The notes beneath the pieces are model-generated. The model saw only the letters and a list, made by a program, of their open reading frames with translations. It ran no database searches and was not told where the DNA came from. From the NCBI RefSeq assembly GCF_001883705.2, contig NZ_MDEQ02000003.1, forward strand, positions 62,001-126,000: a stretch of DNA of 64,000 bases. Reading direction: 5' to 3'. Positions within the stretch are counted from its first letter, which is position 1. Each line of letters opens with the position of its first letter. This document shows positions 47,484 through 57,344 of the stretch, piece after piece. This DNA comes from Burkholderia catarinensis (lineage in GTDB: Bacteria; Pseudomonadota; Gammaproteobacteria; Burkholderiales; Burkholderiaceae). Position numbers and translations under genes: made by a program.

Positions 47484-49757
47484 ATGACTTCTTCGACCTT
47501 GCCTGACCCGCACGGCGGGCCCACCCTGCGACCGTCCAATCCGGTTCGCCGCTACTGGGGCATGCTGTACGGCGGACGGCGCCTGATTCTTTGCACGACG
47601 CTCGCGGGTGCGCTCGTCGGCGCCGTGTATGCGCTGTGCGCGGCCCCTGTCTACCGCTCCGACATCCTGTTCCAGGTCGAGCAGAGTCCGAGCGATTCGA
47701 AGCCGACGTCGCCGCCCGGCGATCCGTCGTCGGTGTTCGATCTGAAGACGGACGCGTCGACCGAGATCGAGGTGCTGAAATCCCGCGCGGTGCTGGACCG
47801 CGCGATCGACAGCACCAATCTGTCCGTCGACGCGCGACCGCATTACCTGCCGCTGATCGGCTGGCGGTTCGTGAACGCGGCGGACGGACTGTCGTCGCCG
47901 TTGCCGGGTGGTTACGTATACGGCACCGAGCGCATCGACGTGCCGACCTTCGACGTGGCGAAGCGCCTGCTCGGCAAGCGTTTCGCGCTGATCGTCGGTG
48001 ATGGCGGCGCCTATACGATGCAGCTCACGGGCCTGTTCGGCCGGAAGGGGCCTGTGTGGCAGGGCCGCATCGGCCAGCCGCTGCACATCGAGACGCCGCA
48101 GGGCCCGATCGACGTGTTCGTGCGCGACGTGGCGGGCAAGCCCGGCGCACGCTTCGACCTGACGCGCTACAGCGACGAGGAGGCGACGGACTGGCTGCAG
48201 AAGAATGCGCTGATCTCGGAGCGCGGCAAGCAGTCGAACATGGTCGGCGTGACGCTCGACGGCATTGATCCCGTGCATGACAGCCGTGTGCTGAACGCGA
48301 TCGGCGATGCGTATCTGGCGCAGAACACGCAGCGCAAGGCCGAGGCGGCTGACAAGCTGATTCGGTTCATGGATGCGCAACTGCCGCAGCTCAAGGCGCA
48401 ACTCGAAAAGGCGGAGAGCCGCTTCAATGCGTTCCGTGCATCGCACGGCACGGTCAATACGAGTGACGAGGCGCTGGCGTTGCGCCAGCAGTCGGTCGAC
48501 ATCGAGACGCGCGTGCAGACGCTGCAGCAGCGGCGCGAAGAATTGCTGACGCGCTTCATGCCAAAGCATCCGGCGGTGGCGGCCGTCGATGTGCAGCTTG
48601 CCGACGCGCAGCGTTCGCTCGACACGACGCGCAAGCAGATCCAGCAGTTGCCGGCCGTGGAACAGGGTGTGCTGCAGCTGCAGCGAGACGTGGCCGTCGA
48701 TACCGCGCTGTACACGAACCTGCTCAACGCACGCCAGCAGATGATTATCGCGCGGGCCAGCAAGACCGGCACCGTGCGGATCGTCGATACGGCGAAAGTT
48801 GCCGAACAACCGATCGGTCCGCATCGCGGCGTCGCGGTGATCGCCTTGCTGATGGTGGGCCTGTTGGCGGGCGGGGCGATCGTGATCGTCCGGCAGCGTT
48901 TCGTCGGCACGATCGGCGACGCCGAGGAAATCGAATGGACGACGGGGCTGCCCGTGTTCGCGACGGTGTCGCACAGTCCGGCCGCGGCACAGGCCGAGCC
49001 GCACGCGAAGGCCGCGGGGCGGGGCAAACGCACGTCGATGGCGCCGGTCGCCGCGCAGGATGCGGCGCTCGAAAGCCTGCGCAATTTCCGTGCGGCGCTG
49101 CAACTGTCGATGCCGGAGGCGTCGAACCGCATCGTGCTGATCTCCGGGCCAACGACGGGTGTCGGCAAGTCGTTCGTCGCCGCGAATATCGCGTCGCTGG
49201 TCGGGGCCGCGAAACGGCGCGTACTGCTGATCGACGCCGACCTGCGCAAGGGGGCACTGCACGAGCGGTTCCGATACAGCCGCACGCCGGGGCTGTCGGA
49301 CGTGGTGGCCGGCACCCACGGGCACGATCAGGCGATCAGGCGCGACGTGGTGCCGGGCCTCGATTTCATGGCGATGGGTAACGTCGTGCCCGATCCGGGC
49401 GAGTTGTTGCTGCAGCCCGCGCTCGCCGAACTGATCGAGCAGATGGCCTCGCGCTACGACATGGTCGTGATCGACGCTCCGCCGTTGCTGTCGGTGGCCG
49501 ACGCGCTGGTGCTCGGGCGCCTGGCGGGAACCGTGTTCCTCGTCGCGCGCAGCGGCGTGACGACGCTGACGGAGCTCGACGAAAGCGCGCGCCGGCTCGA
49601 GCACGCGCATATCGATGTGCGCGGCGTGATCCTGAACGATTACAAGGGCATGCCGGGGCGGTACGACTACAGCTATACGGATACGGACACGCACCAGGCC
49701 GCATCCGGATATGCGGGAGCGGTGGCGCCGCGGCAACGGGTGGAACGGGCGTCATGA
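47484..49757 (+). CDS. Polysaccharide co-polymerase / tyrosine autokinase (Wzc-like)
   Basis: A 757-residue inner-membrane BY-kinase. The N-terminal Wzz domain has a helix at ~26-55; a long periplasmic coiled coil (LKAQLEKAESRFNAFR) leads to a second helix (VIALLMVGLLAGGAIVIV). The cytoplasmic kinase has Walker A GPTTGVGKSFVAANIAS (~553), Walker A' LLIDADLRKGALH and Walker B VVIDAPPLL. The tail RYDYSYTDTDTHQ is a tyrosine cluster for autophosphorylation. It controls chain length with the Wza-like channel. Its stop overlaps the next start by ATGA. Confidence 0.94.
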   Translation: MTSSTLPDPHGGPTLRPSNPVRRYWGMLYGGRRLILCTTLAGALVGAVYALCAAPVYRSDILFQVEQSPSDSKPTSPPGDPSSVFDLKTDASTEIEVLKSRAVLDRAIDSTNLSVDARPHYLPLIGWRFVNAADGLSSPLPGGYVYGTERIDVPTFDVAKRLLGKRFALIVGDGGAYTMQLTGLFGRKGPVWQGRIGQPLHIETPQGPIDVFVRDVAGKPGARFDLTRYSDEEATDWLQKNALISERGKQSNMVGVTLDGIDPVHDSRVLNAIGDAYLAQNTQRKAEAADKLIRFMDAQLPQLKAQLEKAESRFNAFRASHGTVNTSDEALALRQQSVDIETRVQTLQQRREELLTRFMPKHPAVAAVDVQLADAQRSLDTTRKQIQQLPAVEQGVLQLQRDVAVDTALYTNLLNARQQMIIARASKTGTVRIVDTAKVAEQPIGPHRGVAVIALLMVGLLAGGAIVIVRQRFVGTIGDAEEIEWTTGLPVFATVSHSPAAAQAEPHAKAAGRGKRTSMAPVAAQDAALESLRNFRAALQLSMPEASNRIVLISGPTTGVGKSFVAANIASLVGAAKRRVLLIDADLRKGALHERFRYSRTPGLSDVVAGTHGHDQAIRRDVVPGLDFMAMGNVVPDPGELLLQPALAELIEQMASRYDMVVIDAPPLLSVADALVLGRLAGTVFLVARSGVTTLTELDESARRLEHAHIDVRGVILNDYKGMPGRYDYSYTDTDTHQAASGYAGAVAPRQRVERAS

Positions 49758-51175
49758 CGCGGCGAGCGGGCGGCACCGGGCCCGGGTCGAGACAGAGCCC
49801 GGCGACGATGCGCAGGATGGCGCGCGTGCGCGGGGCCGCAGGCGGCTATACGGGCTATTGGTGGGAAGATCCGGCGCGTCTCGTGCTGATTTTCATCCTG
49901 CCGTTGTACGGGATGCTGTCGCTCAGCCTGCTGGGCGACCAGAAAGCGATTGCGCGAATCTATTTCGACGGCTTCTACACGTTCATCGGCGCGTTGTTCC
50001 TGATGGTCGTGATGGCGGCATCGTGGTTCGCGACGACTGAAGTGCAGGCGCGGCGGGGGCCACCGGCCGCGGCAGTCGAAGTGTCGCCCCGTGTGCTTGA
50101 TTTCGTGTTTGCGCTTGCGCTGTTTGGCAACCTCGTGATGATGAGCGGCGTCATTACACATCCGATGTTGCTGCTGCAGTTCCTGAATGGCCAGGCCAAC
50201 GCGTATGATCTGCTTCAGCAGATCGGTCGCGTAACGGGGCTGAGTTCGTTCACGCAGGCAACGGCGCCGTTCGTCGCGCTCTATTTCTACGTGTTCAAGA
50301 CACCGGTGAAAGGCCTGAACCGGTACAAGATCTACATGGTCGTGCTCGCGGTATTGACACTGCTGCGCAGCTTTCTTTTCGCCGAGCGGCTCGCGTTGAT
50401 CGAGATGGTGATGCCGCTTGCCCTCATGGTCGTGCGATTCCGGCTGCGCGGTAGGTGGCGGTTGCTGACGTTCGGGCCGTACGCGGCGATTCCGCTGCTG
50501 TTCGCGCTGTTTATCGCCAACGAATACAACCGGTCGTGGGAAGCCTATTACGTTAACGTCTACGACAATATTTTCGACTTCGCGCTAGAACGTCTCGGCC
50601 TGTACTATTCGACGTCGCTGAACAACGGTGCCGGAATTCTGGCGGTGCTCGGCTGGGGCCAGGGTCATCCGATGTTCACGTTCGACTGGCTGATGCGCTT
50701 TCCGGTAATCGGCGCGACGTTCCAGCCATGGTTTGATTCAAGCGACAGCTTCAACCTGTTCCTGAACAGCTACGCCGACCCGGAATTCAATAATCCGTCG
50801 GGCATCTTCGTCTACTTTTACGAGTGGGGGTGGTTCGGGTTGCTCAATGGGGCCGTACTGGGCTGGTTGCTTGGTCGTAGCTATGCGGGCTGGCGCAGCG
50901 GCAACGGATTCTGGTGCTGCGCGCACGCGGTGCTCTACGTGTCTCTGATGGAAATCATGCGTACGCCAAACCTGTTCAGCGGGCGCAATTTCGTGCCGCT
51001 CGTATTGCCGATCATCGTGTTCCGCTGGTTCGCGACGCGCGCGGCACGCAGCTCGCCGACTGGCGAGCATTCAGGGGCCGGGCGGGACGAAACCGGGGGG
51101 CAGGCATGCGCGAGAGCCGCTCGGCGGCGTTGCAATCAGCCGGGCGCGTGTCGGATATCGGCTGATTATCCGTAG
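49754..51175 (+). CDS. Exopolysaccharide polymerase (Wzy-like) membrane protein
   Basis: A 473-residue protein with about ten to twelve membrane helices and a periplasmic loop containing FIANEYNRSWEAYYVNVYDN and SFNLFLNSYADPEFNNPSGIFVYFYEWGWFG. Such O-antigen-polymerase-like proteins join lipid-linked repeat units. It has little sequence signature, so the call depends on topology and its overlap with the Wzc-like gene. A cytoplasmic basic tail (RAARRRCNQ) ends the protein. The N-terminal 27 residues before the first helix may be an over-extension, but ATGA coupling supports this start. Confidence 0.78.
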   Translation: MTRRAGGTGPGSRQSPATMRRMARVRGAAGGYTGYWWEDPARLVLIFILPLYGMLSLSLLGDQKAIARIYFDGFYTFIGALFLMVVMAASWFATTEVQARRGPPAAAVEVSPRVLDFVFALALFGNLVMMSGVITHPMLLLQFLNGQANAYDLLQQIGRVTGLSSFTQATAPFVALYFYVFKTPVKGLNRYKIYMVVLAVLTLLRSFLFAERLALIEMVMPLALMVVRFRLRGRWRLLTFGPYAAIPLLFALFIANEYNRSWEAYYVNVYDNIFDFALERLGLYYSTSLNNGAGILAVLGWGQGHPMFTFDWLMRFPVIGATFQPWFDSSDSFNLFLNSYADPEFNNPSGIFVYFYEWGWFGLLNGAVLGWLLGRSYAGWRSGNGFWCCAHAVLYVSLMEIMRTPNLFSGRNFVPLVLPIIVFRWFATRAARSSPTGEHSGAGRDETGGQACARAARRRCNQPGACRISADYP

Positions 51176-51629
51176 AACCCGAAATCACTCGGACACCGCG
51201 GCGGCTTCGTCATCGAGCTTAACTGCATTGGACTGTCGGAATCGACGTAGGCATCGTCATCCACGCTCGGTGCAGATGCGACGCAGGCCGGTCGAAAAGC
51301 TCGCCATGTTTCGGAAAGGGGGCATTGTCGCGGCTTGATGTTTCCGTGTCGGGCGGAACTGCATCGATGCCCGGGGACGGGAATGAAACCGGTATCGGGG
51401 AGCAACGCAACCGATGGCGACACGGTCGCGGTAGATGACGCGATTTGGGCTTTTTCGTCGGCTATTCCAGGCGATGCCGCCGAATCGACGTGACGCCGTC
51501 CTCGGCGCGCAGGTGGCAGTGGCTTGTCACGACCGATCGCCTGATACACGGATGCCCGGCATCGCGACTTTCGCGTCGGACTGGGCAATGCGATCTACAC
51601 ACGTTTGACCGCTTCCGATTCGATGAAGA
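51176..51629. other. Intergenic region between convergent polymerase and acyltransferase genes
   Basis: A 454-bp gap. No open frame with the genome's codon bias, no clear hairpin with T-run and no repeat was found. Composition is less GC-rich than coding neighbours. Confidence 0.4.
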
Positions 51630-52682
51630 TCACGCCGCACGCGTTTGCACCGCCGTGCCGCGTCCGGGCCACGAAGGGAAGCCAGCAACGCGGGCCAGCC
51701 CCGTGCGCAACGCGACCCGATAGACGATCATCGGGATTGCGACGCCCGTCAGCGTGCCGAGCGCGAGGTGTACCGCGAGGCCGGTGATGCCGACGCGCAT
51801 CAGCACGATGCGTCCGGCGGCCATCACGAAAATATGTATCAGATAGATCGGCATCGATGCACGGCCGATTGCCGCCAGCCAAGCTGCGCGTGCCGGTCGC
51901 AATGCATACCGGTGAGCGAGTTGCAGCGTCAGGGCGATGCCTGTGAACGCAGCAGGAAGCGCCCAGATGCTCGTCGCGCTACCGAAACTGTGGGCGAATA
52001 CGACCGCTGCGACGAACGCAGCTGCCGTGGTGGCACATGCGATCGGTCCGCTGTTGCGCTCGAGCCAGCCGGACAACGCCTGCGCTGCAAGGACACCTGC
52101 CACGAAGAACGGTCCGTTCATCAGCGTGATCGACAGGATGCCCCACTGTGTGGCCGTACCGAGCAGCAGGCCGAGCCCCACGCATCCGGCGAGCCAGCCA
52201 CGGACGTGCGCCGGCATCGGAGTTCGCGTAACGTCCGGCATAGTCTTTGCGAATCCCCAGACGCCGGTCATGCAGAGCATCAGCGCGTACAAGAACCAGA
52301 ACTGCGCGAAAGGCCGCCAGCCGATCGCCAGCAAATCATTCAGCGTAAACGGATGATTGGTGCCATGCGACGCCATCGCAATCTGCACAGTGCCCTGCAG
52401 GATCGACCACAGCACGTACGGATACACGATGGTCGTGACCTTCGACCACAGGAATCCGTGTGGCGCGCGGCGCAGCGAACTGCAGACGTGTAGGCCGGAC
52501 AGGAAAAAGAACAACGGCATGTGGAACGTATAGATCACGTAATCGTTCCACGCGAACGCAGCATCGGCCACGCCCGCAGGCACGAGATCCGCAGAGACAG
52601 CCCCACGCAGCACATGCCCGTATACGACAAGAATGATCCCTGCGCCGCGGGCGACGTCGAGGCTGGTTTCGCGTGCAGTCAT
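51630..52682 (-). CDS. Acyltransferase family 3 membrane protein
   Basis: A 350-residue integral membrane acyltransferase of the OafA/ExoZ type with about ten helices. The active-site region is SLDVARGAGIILVVYGHVLRG, with the conserved Arg and the His of the R-x10-H pattern; HMPLFFFLSG follows. It probably O-acetylates or succinylates the polysaccharide repeat unit. It is the last of three same-strand genes but separated from the glycosyltransferase upstream by 194 bp, so it may have its own promoter. Confidence 0.88.
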   Translation of the reverse strand: MTARETSLDVARGAGIILVVYGHVLRGAVSADLVPAGVADAAFAWNDYVIYTFHMPLFFFLSGLHVCSSLRRAPHGFLWSKVTTIVYPYVLWSILQGTVQIAMASHGTNHPFTLNDLLAIGWRPFAQFWFLYALMLCMTGVWGFAKTMPDVTRTPMPAHVRGWLAGCVGLGLLLGTATQWGILSITLMNGPFFVAGVLAAQALSGWLERNSGPIACATTAAAFVAAVVFAHSFGSATSIWALPAAFTGIALTLQLAHRYALRPARAAWLAAIGRASMPIYLIHIFVMAAGRIVLMRVGITGLAVHLALGTLTGVAIPMIVYRVALRTGLARVAGFPSWPGRGTAVQTRAA

Positions 52683-52876
52683 AACGAAAGGGCGGGTGGC
52701 CCGTGAGGACCGCGCCTGAAGTGATATCAGATGAATTACTTCACTCTATGCAGGGCCGACGCCAAAGACAGTGCGCTGGACGACCGTGGGTCGCCGCGGA
52801 TACTCGTGGCGGCGTTCGACTCGATGCAAAGCGGGGTCCGGCGCGCGTATAGGCCCGACACCCGTATGGCCTCTCA

Positions 52877-53956
52877 CTACAGCCCCTCGAATATCTCCGT
52901 CATCATTTCCGCACTTCGGCTCCAGCGATATGTCTCCGCGTGCAGGCTTCCCTTGCGTTTGAGCTCGGCCCTGAGCTCGGCGGAATCCAGCAGGTTCCGC
53001 AATTTCTCCGCGATGTCGTCCAGCGAATAGGGATCGCAGTACAACGCCGCATCGGCGCAGACTTCCGGCAAGGCCGCGGATTTTCCGACGACCGCCGGGC
53101 AGCCGTATCGCATCGCCTCGAGAGGTGGTATGCCGAAGCCTTCGTAAATCGATGGGTAAAGGAAGCAGGCCGCGTTTTGATACAGCGCCTTCAATTGCTC
53201 GTCGCTGATATAGCCGACGTACTTGATGTTCGGCTCCGCGGCCGAGACATGATCCTGCTTGCCGAACACGACGGTGTTCTGCATCCCGACGATGACGAGG
53301 TCGACCGAAGGATCGTTGATCTGCCGGAATGCCGCGATCAGCCGGCCGAAGTTCTTGGTGGGATTCATACTGCTGACCGCGAGCACGAAGCGGCCAGGCG
53401 TCAGCGAATGTGCTTCGAGCACGCTCGTGTCCGGCTCCAGCGCATCGAGGTGATCCGCACCGAGCGGCACGACGCAGATCTTCTCCACGGAAACGCCGCA
53501 GTGATGAGCGAGGCGATCCCGCGAGAAATAGGAGTTGGTCAGCACGCAAGCGGAGGTTCGTGCCAGGATCCAGAACATGATTCGGTACCACACCCGAAAC
53601 GCCCGGGAAAAATGCGCGGGCGTGTCGAACACCGCCGCATCATGCATGTAGATGATCTGGTTGCCGATGAAAATGGACGCCGAATTGCTGAGATTGACGA
53701 TGCGGCCGCGGCGCGCGAAAAGGGGAAGCACCAGTTGCTCCCAAACCACCCCCTTGTAAAAGCCCACCTTGACCGTATTCGCGCCGCTCACCGCGACGCC
53801 GGGATGCGGAGGTACGAGGACGGTCACCGGATCGTGAGGCTGAACCTTGATCAGGGCGGCGATCAACTCGCGTGCGACTCGTTGCACTCCGGTCGTTTTC
53901 TGCGTGGTGAACCGGCCGTTGTACACGAGTTGTTTCGGTTTTTTGAAAGCGATCAT
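52877..53956 (-). CDS. Glycosyltransferase family 4
   Basis: A 359-residue GT-B fold enzyme. The N-terminal domain begins KPKQLVYNGRFTTQKTTGVQRVARELI, the C-terminal domain has VLAVSSMNPTKNFGRLIAAF and the donor-binding signature PSIYEGFGIPPLEAMRYGCPAVVG with the E-x7-E pattern. The wording resembles mannosyl- or rhamnosyl-transferases of exopolysaccharide pathways. It follows the next gene upstream by 27 bp, so they form one transcript. Codon use is somewhat less GC-biased than core genes. Confidence 0.9.
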   Translation of the reverse strand: MIAFKKPKQLVYNGRFTTQKTTGVQRVARELIAALIKVQPHDPVTVLVPPHPGVAVSGANTVKVGFYKGVVWEQLVLPLFARRGRIVNLSNSASIFIGNQIIYMHDAAVFDTPAHFSRAFRVWYRIMFWILARTSACVLTNSYFSRDRLAHHCGVSVEKICVVPLGADHLDALEPDTSVLEAHSLTPGRFVLAVSSMNPTKNFGRLIAAFRQINDPSVDLVIVGMQNTVVFGKQDHVSAAEPNIKYVGYISDEQLKALYQNAACFLYPSIYEGFGIPPLEAMRYGCPAVVGKSAALPEVCADAALYCDPYSLDDIAEKLRNLLDSAELRAELKRKGSLHAETYRWSRSAEMMTEIFEGL

Positions 53957-53983
53957 GTCAATAATTGAATAGCGGAATCGGAA

Positions 53984-55138
53984 TCAGGCTTTGACGTGAT
54001 CCGGGGCAATCGGCGTGAAGTCGCGGGTGTCGACACGAGGCTCGCCGATGTCCAGTCCGTAGAGGGCATGCCACTGCCGGAATATCGCGTTCATCGAAAA
54101 CCGTTGAAACGCCCGTTTCCGGGCTGCCGCGCCCATTTGCTCGCGAAGCTGCCGGTCGTCGCGGAGCGTGGTCAAATAACCGGCCATCTCGTCGGCGTTC
54201 GATGCGACGTAGCCGGTCACGCCGTGAATCACCACGTCGCGATTGCCGACGACGTCCGTCACCACTGCCGGTATGCCGGCAACCTGGGCCTCGATCAGCG
54301 CGACCGGCATACCTTCCCAGCGTGAGGTCTGGACATAGATCTCCAGTTCCGATGTGAGCTCCAGCGCGCGAGCGCGGGTCACCCAGCCGCTGCAGACGAC
54401 GGCGCGGCGCTGGTCGGGATCCGGGATCTCGGCGGCGTTGCCGCCGATCCACAGAAACTCGAAGTCGGCGCCATGCAACTGGTCGGCGAGCCGCACGAAT
54501 GCTTCATGGTTCTTCTGGAACGACGCGCGGCCGCTCATCCCGATGACGACTTTGTGATCGTCACGCGGTCGACGGGGCGGGATCTCCGCCACGTTGACGC
54601 CGTTTTCCACCAGTACCGCCGATTTCGCCCGGACCTTTCCATTGATCTCGGCGAGCTCGCTGCCCGAGCACGCCACGATGGTTCCACCGATGCGAGCCCC
54701 GATTCGTTCGAAACTCAGATAGGCGAACTGCTTCATGCGGGAAACGTCGCAGCGCAGGAACGAGAGTCCGTGCGGCGAGTAGAGGACCGTCGCATTCGGG
54801 GCGGCGATCCTGGCGGCGACCCGTCCCAGCACGCCTGCCTTCGACGAATGAAGATGAATCACGGTCGGCTTGCAGTCGCGAAGGTTTCTGACCAGCGCGC
54901 GCAGGCTTCGCAGGTCGTGTTTGACGCTGACTTCGCGCGCCATGTCGACGTAGACGAGCTTCACCTCGGGCCGGAACAGCGTCGAGAAATCGGTCGGAGT
55001 TTCCGGTCGGATCGAATGCAATACCGTCACGTCGACGCCGGTTGCCGCCGCGTGGTTCGCGAGAAGGGTCAGCATCGAAAGCACGCCGCCACCAAACGCT
55101 TCGGCAATATGAACGATCTTTTCTTTGGTCATCTTCAT
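53984..55138 (-). CDS. Glycosyltransferase family 4
   Basis: A 384-residue GT-B enzyme. N-terminal HIAEAFGGGVLSMLTLLANH and HLHSSKAGVLGRVAARIA, then VVIGMSGRASFQKNHEAFVRLADQL and the donor motif TSRWEGMPVALIEAQVAGIPAVVTDVVGNRDV. This pattern fits the GT4 subgroup with galactosyl- or N-acetylhexosaminyl-transferases. The first ATG (55138) and one two codons later (55132) are both possible. It is the first gene of the glycosyltransferase pair. Confidence 0.9.
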   Translation of the reverse strand: MKMTKEKIVHIAEAFGGGVLSMLTLLANHAAATGVDVTVLHSIRPETPTDFSTLFRPEVKLVYVDMAREVSVKHDLRSLRALVRNLRDCKPTVIHLHSSKAGVLGRVAARIAAPNATVLYSPHGLSFLRCDVSRMKQFAYLSFERIGARIGGTIVACSGSELAEINGKVRAKSAVLVENGVNVAEIPPRRPRDDHKVVIGMSGRASFQKNHEAFVRLADQLHGADFEFLWIGGNAAEIPDPDQRRAVVCSGWVTRARALELTSELEIYVQTSRWEGMPVALIEAQVAGIPAVVTDVVGNRDVVIHGVTGYVASNADEMAGYLTTLRDDRQLREQMGAAARKRAFQRFSMNAIFRQWHALYGLDIGEPRVDTRDFTPIAPDHVKA

Positions 55139-55657
55139 GTTTAGCGATTCGATCGCGCTTTTCGTCGCCCATCGTGAAGATGGGTGGCCAGCGAATCGTC
55201 AGGTCGCCGGCGAGTCGCGCAGGTGCAACTTCCGGTTCAATTAACTATGCATTCCTAATTGGTAAATGCATGCCAGTCGTGGCCATTGGATCCATGCTGC
55301 CGTGCTCAGTCCTACGATCGGGTGACGCGGCCGGGGTGTCCGGGCCGGGATGCTATCGGCCCGACGCTGTCCCGAGCGATGCCGTGATCACGGATGAAAC
55401 CGACCGCCGGCGAGGTATTTCCCGGGGCAGCGACGCTGCGACAGGAATAAGCGCCGCGTTCCACATGCCGGGTCGATCCGGCGACACATCGGATACCGGC
55501 GTTCGGCCACGACGACTCGAGGTCAAGCGACCGAGAATGTCTGTCGTGGCGCGTGCATCCAGTGGTCCGAACCATTGTGCAGCGCATGCCCGAAGTACTG
55601 GGTGCGATGGCTTACCGAAGAAGCGATTCGGCGACTGCAGTTCCGACCCGGCGGCGT
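55139..55657. other. Intergenic region upstream of the glycosyltransferase pair
   Basis: A 519-bp gap between two same-strand genes. It holds an AT-rich patch around 55240-55275, a likely promoter for the 55138 gene. No conserved block A/B sequence and no coding bias were found. Confidence 0.4.
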
Positions 55658-56830
55658 TCATCGGGCATCGGCTCGAGGCGCAGGTGGGTTGCGCACACGG
55701 GCGAGTGGATTGGAGAGGTAGCGAATCGCACGGTTGCTGAGCGTGGACGACGGCAGCAGGCATGCGAGCGACAAGCCGGCGACGGCCACTTTCTTGGACG
55801 GGCGCCAGAACGGATTGCGCAGCACGGTATGCCAGTAGCGGCCGGACTCGTACAGGAACCAGCGCCAGCGCCGGGCGAGCGGCGCGCGGTACAGCGTGCT
55901 CGCGAAGCGCGCCTTCTCGATGGCGAAATCGAGCGGGGCGATCGGCAACGCTTCGTGCAGCCGCGTGCCGGCGAGCGTACGCAGTATCGACCAGCGGCGT
56001 TCGGTCTTCAGCGCGCCCGTGGCGGCGTCCTCCGAATTGGTGAGCGCGAGGGCCGGTGCGGCAGAGGCCGCTTCATCGGCCTGGCTCGCGTCCGCCTGCT
56101 GATGCACACGATAGCCGCCGAGCGTTGCGTCGATCATGTGGACTGCACCGAGTAGCGCGATCCCATAGATCGCATAGAAATCGGCGCCGTGCATGTTATC
56201 GGCGGTGACGGGCACCGGAAAGATGCGCTTCAGTGCATCGACCCGGTACGCATTGCCCGACGCGGGTGGCGACGGGTACAGCCAGCCCGCGCGCAACAGG
56301 CGGCCGCAATCCGTGTCGACCGCCGACTGCGGCACGCTTGCGCCGGTCGGCGCGCCGTCCCGCGCGATCACGTCGAGCCGAAAATGCACCTTCACGAAAT
56401 CGCCGGATGCGAACGCGGTCAGTACGCGTGCGGCCGCGTCGGCATAGAGCAGGTCGTCCGCGTCGAGCAGGATCACGTAGCGCGTCGCGACATGCTCGAG
56501 CGCGCGATTGTATGCGGCGACCTGGCCGCGATTCTCCTGGAAGACCACCGCAATGCGCTCGCCGTACGAGCGAATGATGTCGCGGGAATCGTCGGTGGAA
56601 CCGTCGTCGACGACCAGCACGCGTACGCCGTCCGCGCTTTGCGCAAGCGCCGAATCGATCGCGTCGCGCAGGTACGCACCGTGGTTGTAGTTGCAGATAG
56701 CGATGGTTAGGTCGGTCATGAGCGAATTTCGGACGAGCGGCGCGCGGACGATCCGGACATCCCGCGTCGCGCATTGACTGCCGGCGCGGTGCGCGTCGGA
56801 GTTTGCGGCGTCGTTGTCGGGATTCGGCAT
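55658..56830 (-). CDS. Glycosyltransferase family 2
   Basis: A 390-residue GT-A glycosyltransferase. The core starts DLTIAICNYNHGAYLRDAIDSAL, then VRVLVVDDGSTDDSRDIIRSY and VILLDADDLLYADA with the DxD metal-binding motif. A C-terminal region with QQADASQADEA and a possible membrane-associated stretch follows. The start is uncertain: ATG at 56719 begins right at the GT core, whereas ATG at 56830 adds 37 residues with good GC third-position bias and lies exactly where the shared upstream block ends, as in the flippase gene. I chose 56830. Confidence 0.85.
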   Translation of the reverse strand: MPNPDNDAANSDAHRAGSQCATRDVRIVRAPLVRNSLMTDLTIAICNYNHGAYLRDAIDSALAQSADGVRVLVVDDGSTDDSRDIIRSYGERIAVVFQENRGQVAAYNRALEHVATRYVILLDADDLLYADAAARVLTAFASGDFVKVHFRLDVIARDGAPTGASVPQSAVDTDCGRLLRAGWLYPSPPASGNAYRVDALKRIFPVPVTADNMHGADFYAIYGIALLGAVHMIDATLGGYRVHQQADASQADEAASAAPALALTNSEDAATGALKTERRWSILRTLAGTRLHEALPIAPLDFAIEKARFASTLYRAPLARRWRWFLYESGRYWHTVLRNPFWRPSKKVAVAGLSLACLLPSSTLSNRAIRYLSNPLARVRNPPAPRADAR

Positions 56831-57151
56831 GCGCTCGATCGGCGCCGCAAGGTGTCGCACGGCGACGGGTTGCAGTGGGGCGCAGCCGGCCGGCGTCTTT
56901 CGGGTGGCCAGGATTCGCGGTCCGGATCGGCCCGCGCCGGGATCGCCCGCCGGTGACGGAGCACGGCCACGTCGTATGGTGGCCATGATACGGATCGCGC
57001 ATCGGCGCTCAGTTCGCGAGCGTACCGTTCGGGAATTCGTTTCAGGCCATGGCAACGCATCGTCGATTGGCACGCGGCGTTGCGTCGCGGCGGTGCCGGA
57101 TATTTTGGTCTGCTGACGCACAGAAGCCCGTCCGGATTGAATGATCTAATC
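56828..57151. promoter_or_regulatory. Conserved divergent promoter block, copy B
   Basis: Matches copy A in order and spacing: 30-bp core 56964-56993 with CGTAT-N10-ATACG and a GGCCAC-N8-GTGGCC inverted repeat, 27-bp block 57012-57038, GAATGATCTAATC 57139-57151. A further match (GTGTCGCA...TTGCAG) lies nearer the glycosyltransferase, and CAT.CGCTCG.TCGGCGCCG matches at the start codon. The following 57152-57344 shows no gene. Confidence 0.7.
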
Positions 57152-57344
57152 AAACGTATCGCGTCGTCAGTTTCGGCGGCTTCGGTGATTTCGCGGGCGT
57201 GCCCCGCAGTCCGCGGTCGACGGCATCGCTGCCAATGCACCGATTACCCGGGCACCGGCCGCGAGCCGCGAATGCCGTGACACGCAGCGGTCCGAGCGCG
57301 CGCATATCGACGTGCGCCAAGTCATTCCAGGGAATCGATTCGAT

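Noticed and set aside
57067..57084. TTGGCACGCGGCGTTGCG in block B as a sigma54 promoter
   Set aside because: GG and GC are 11, not 10, bases apart, and the aligned position in block A has no such elements.
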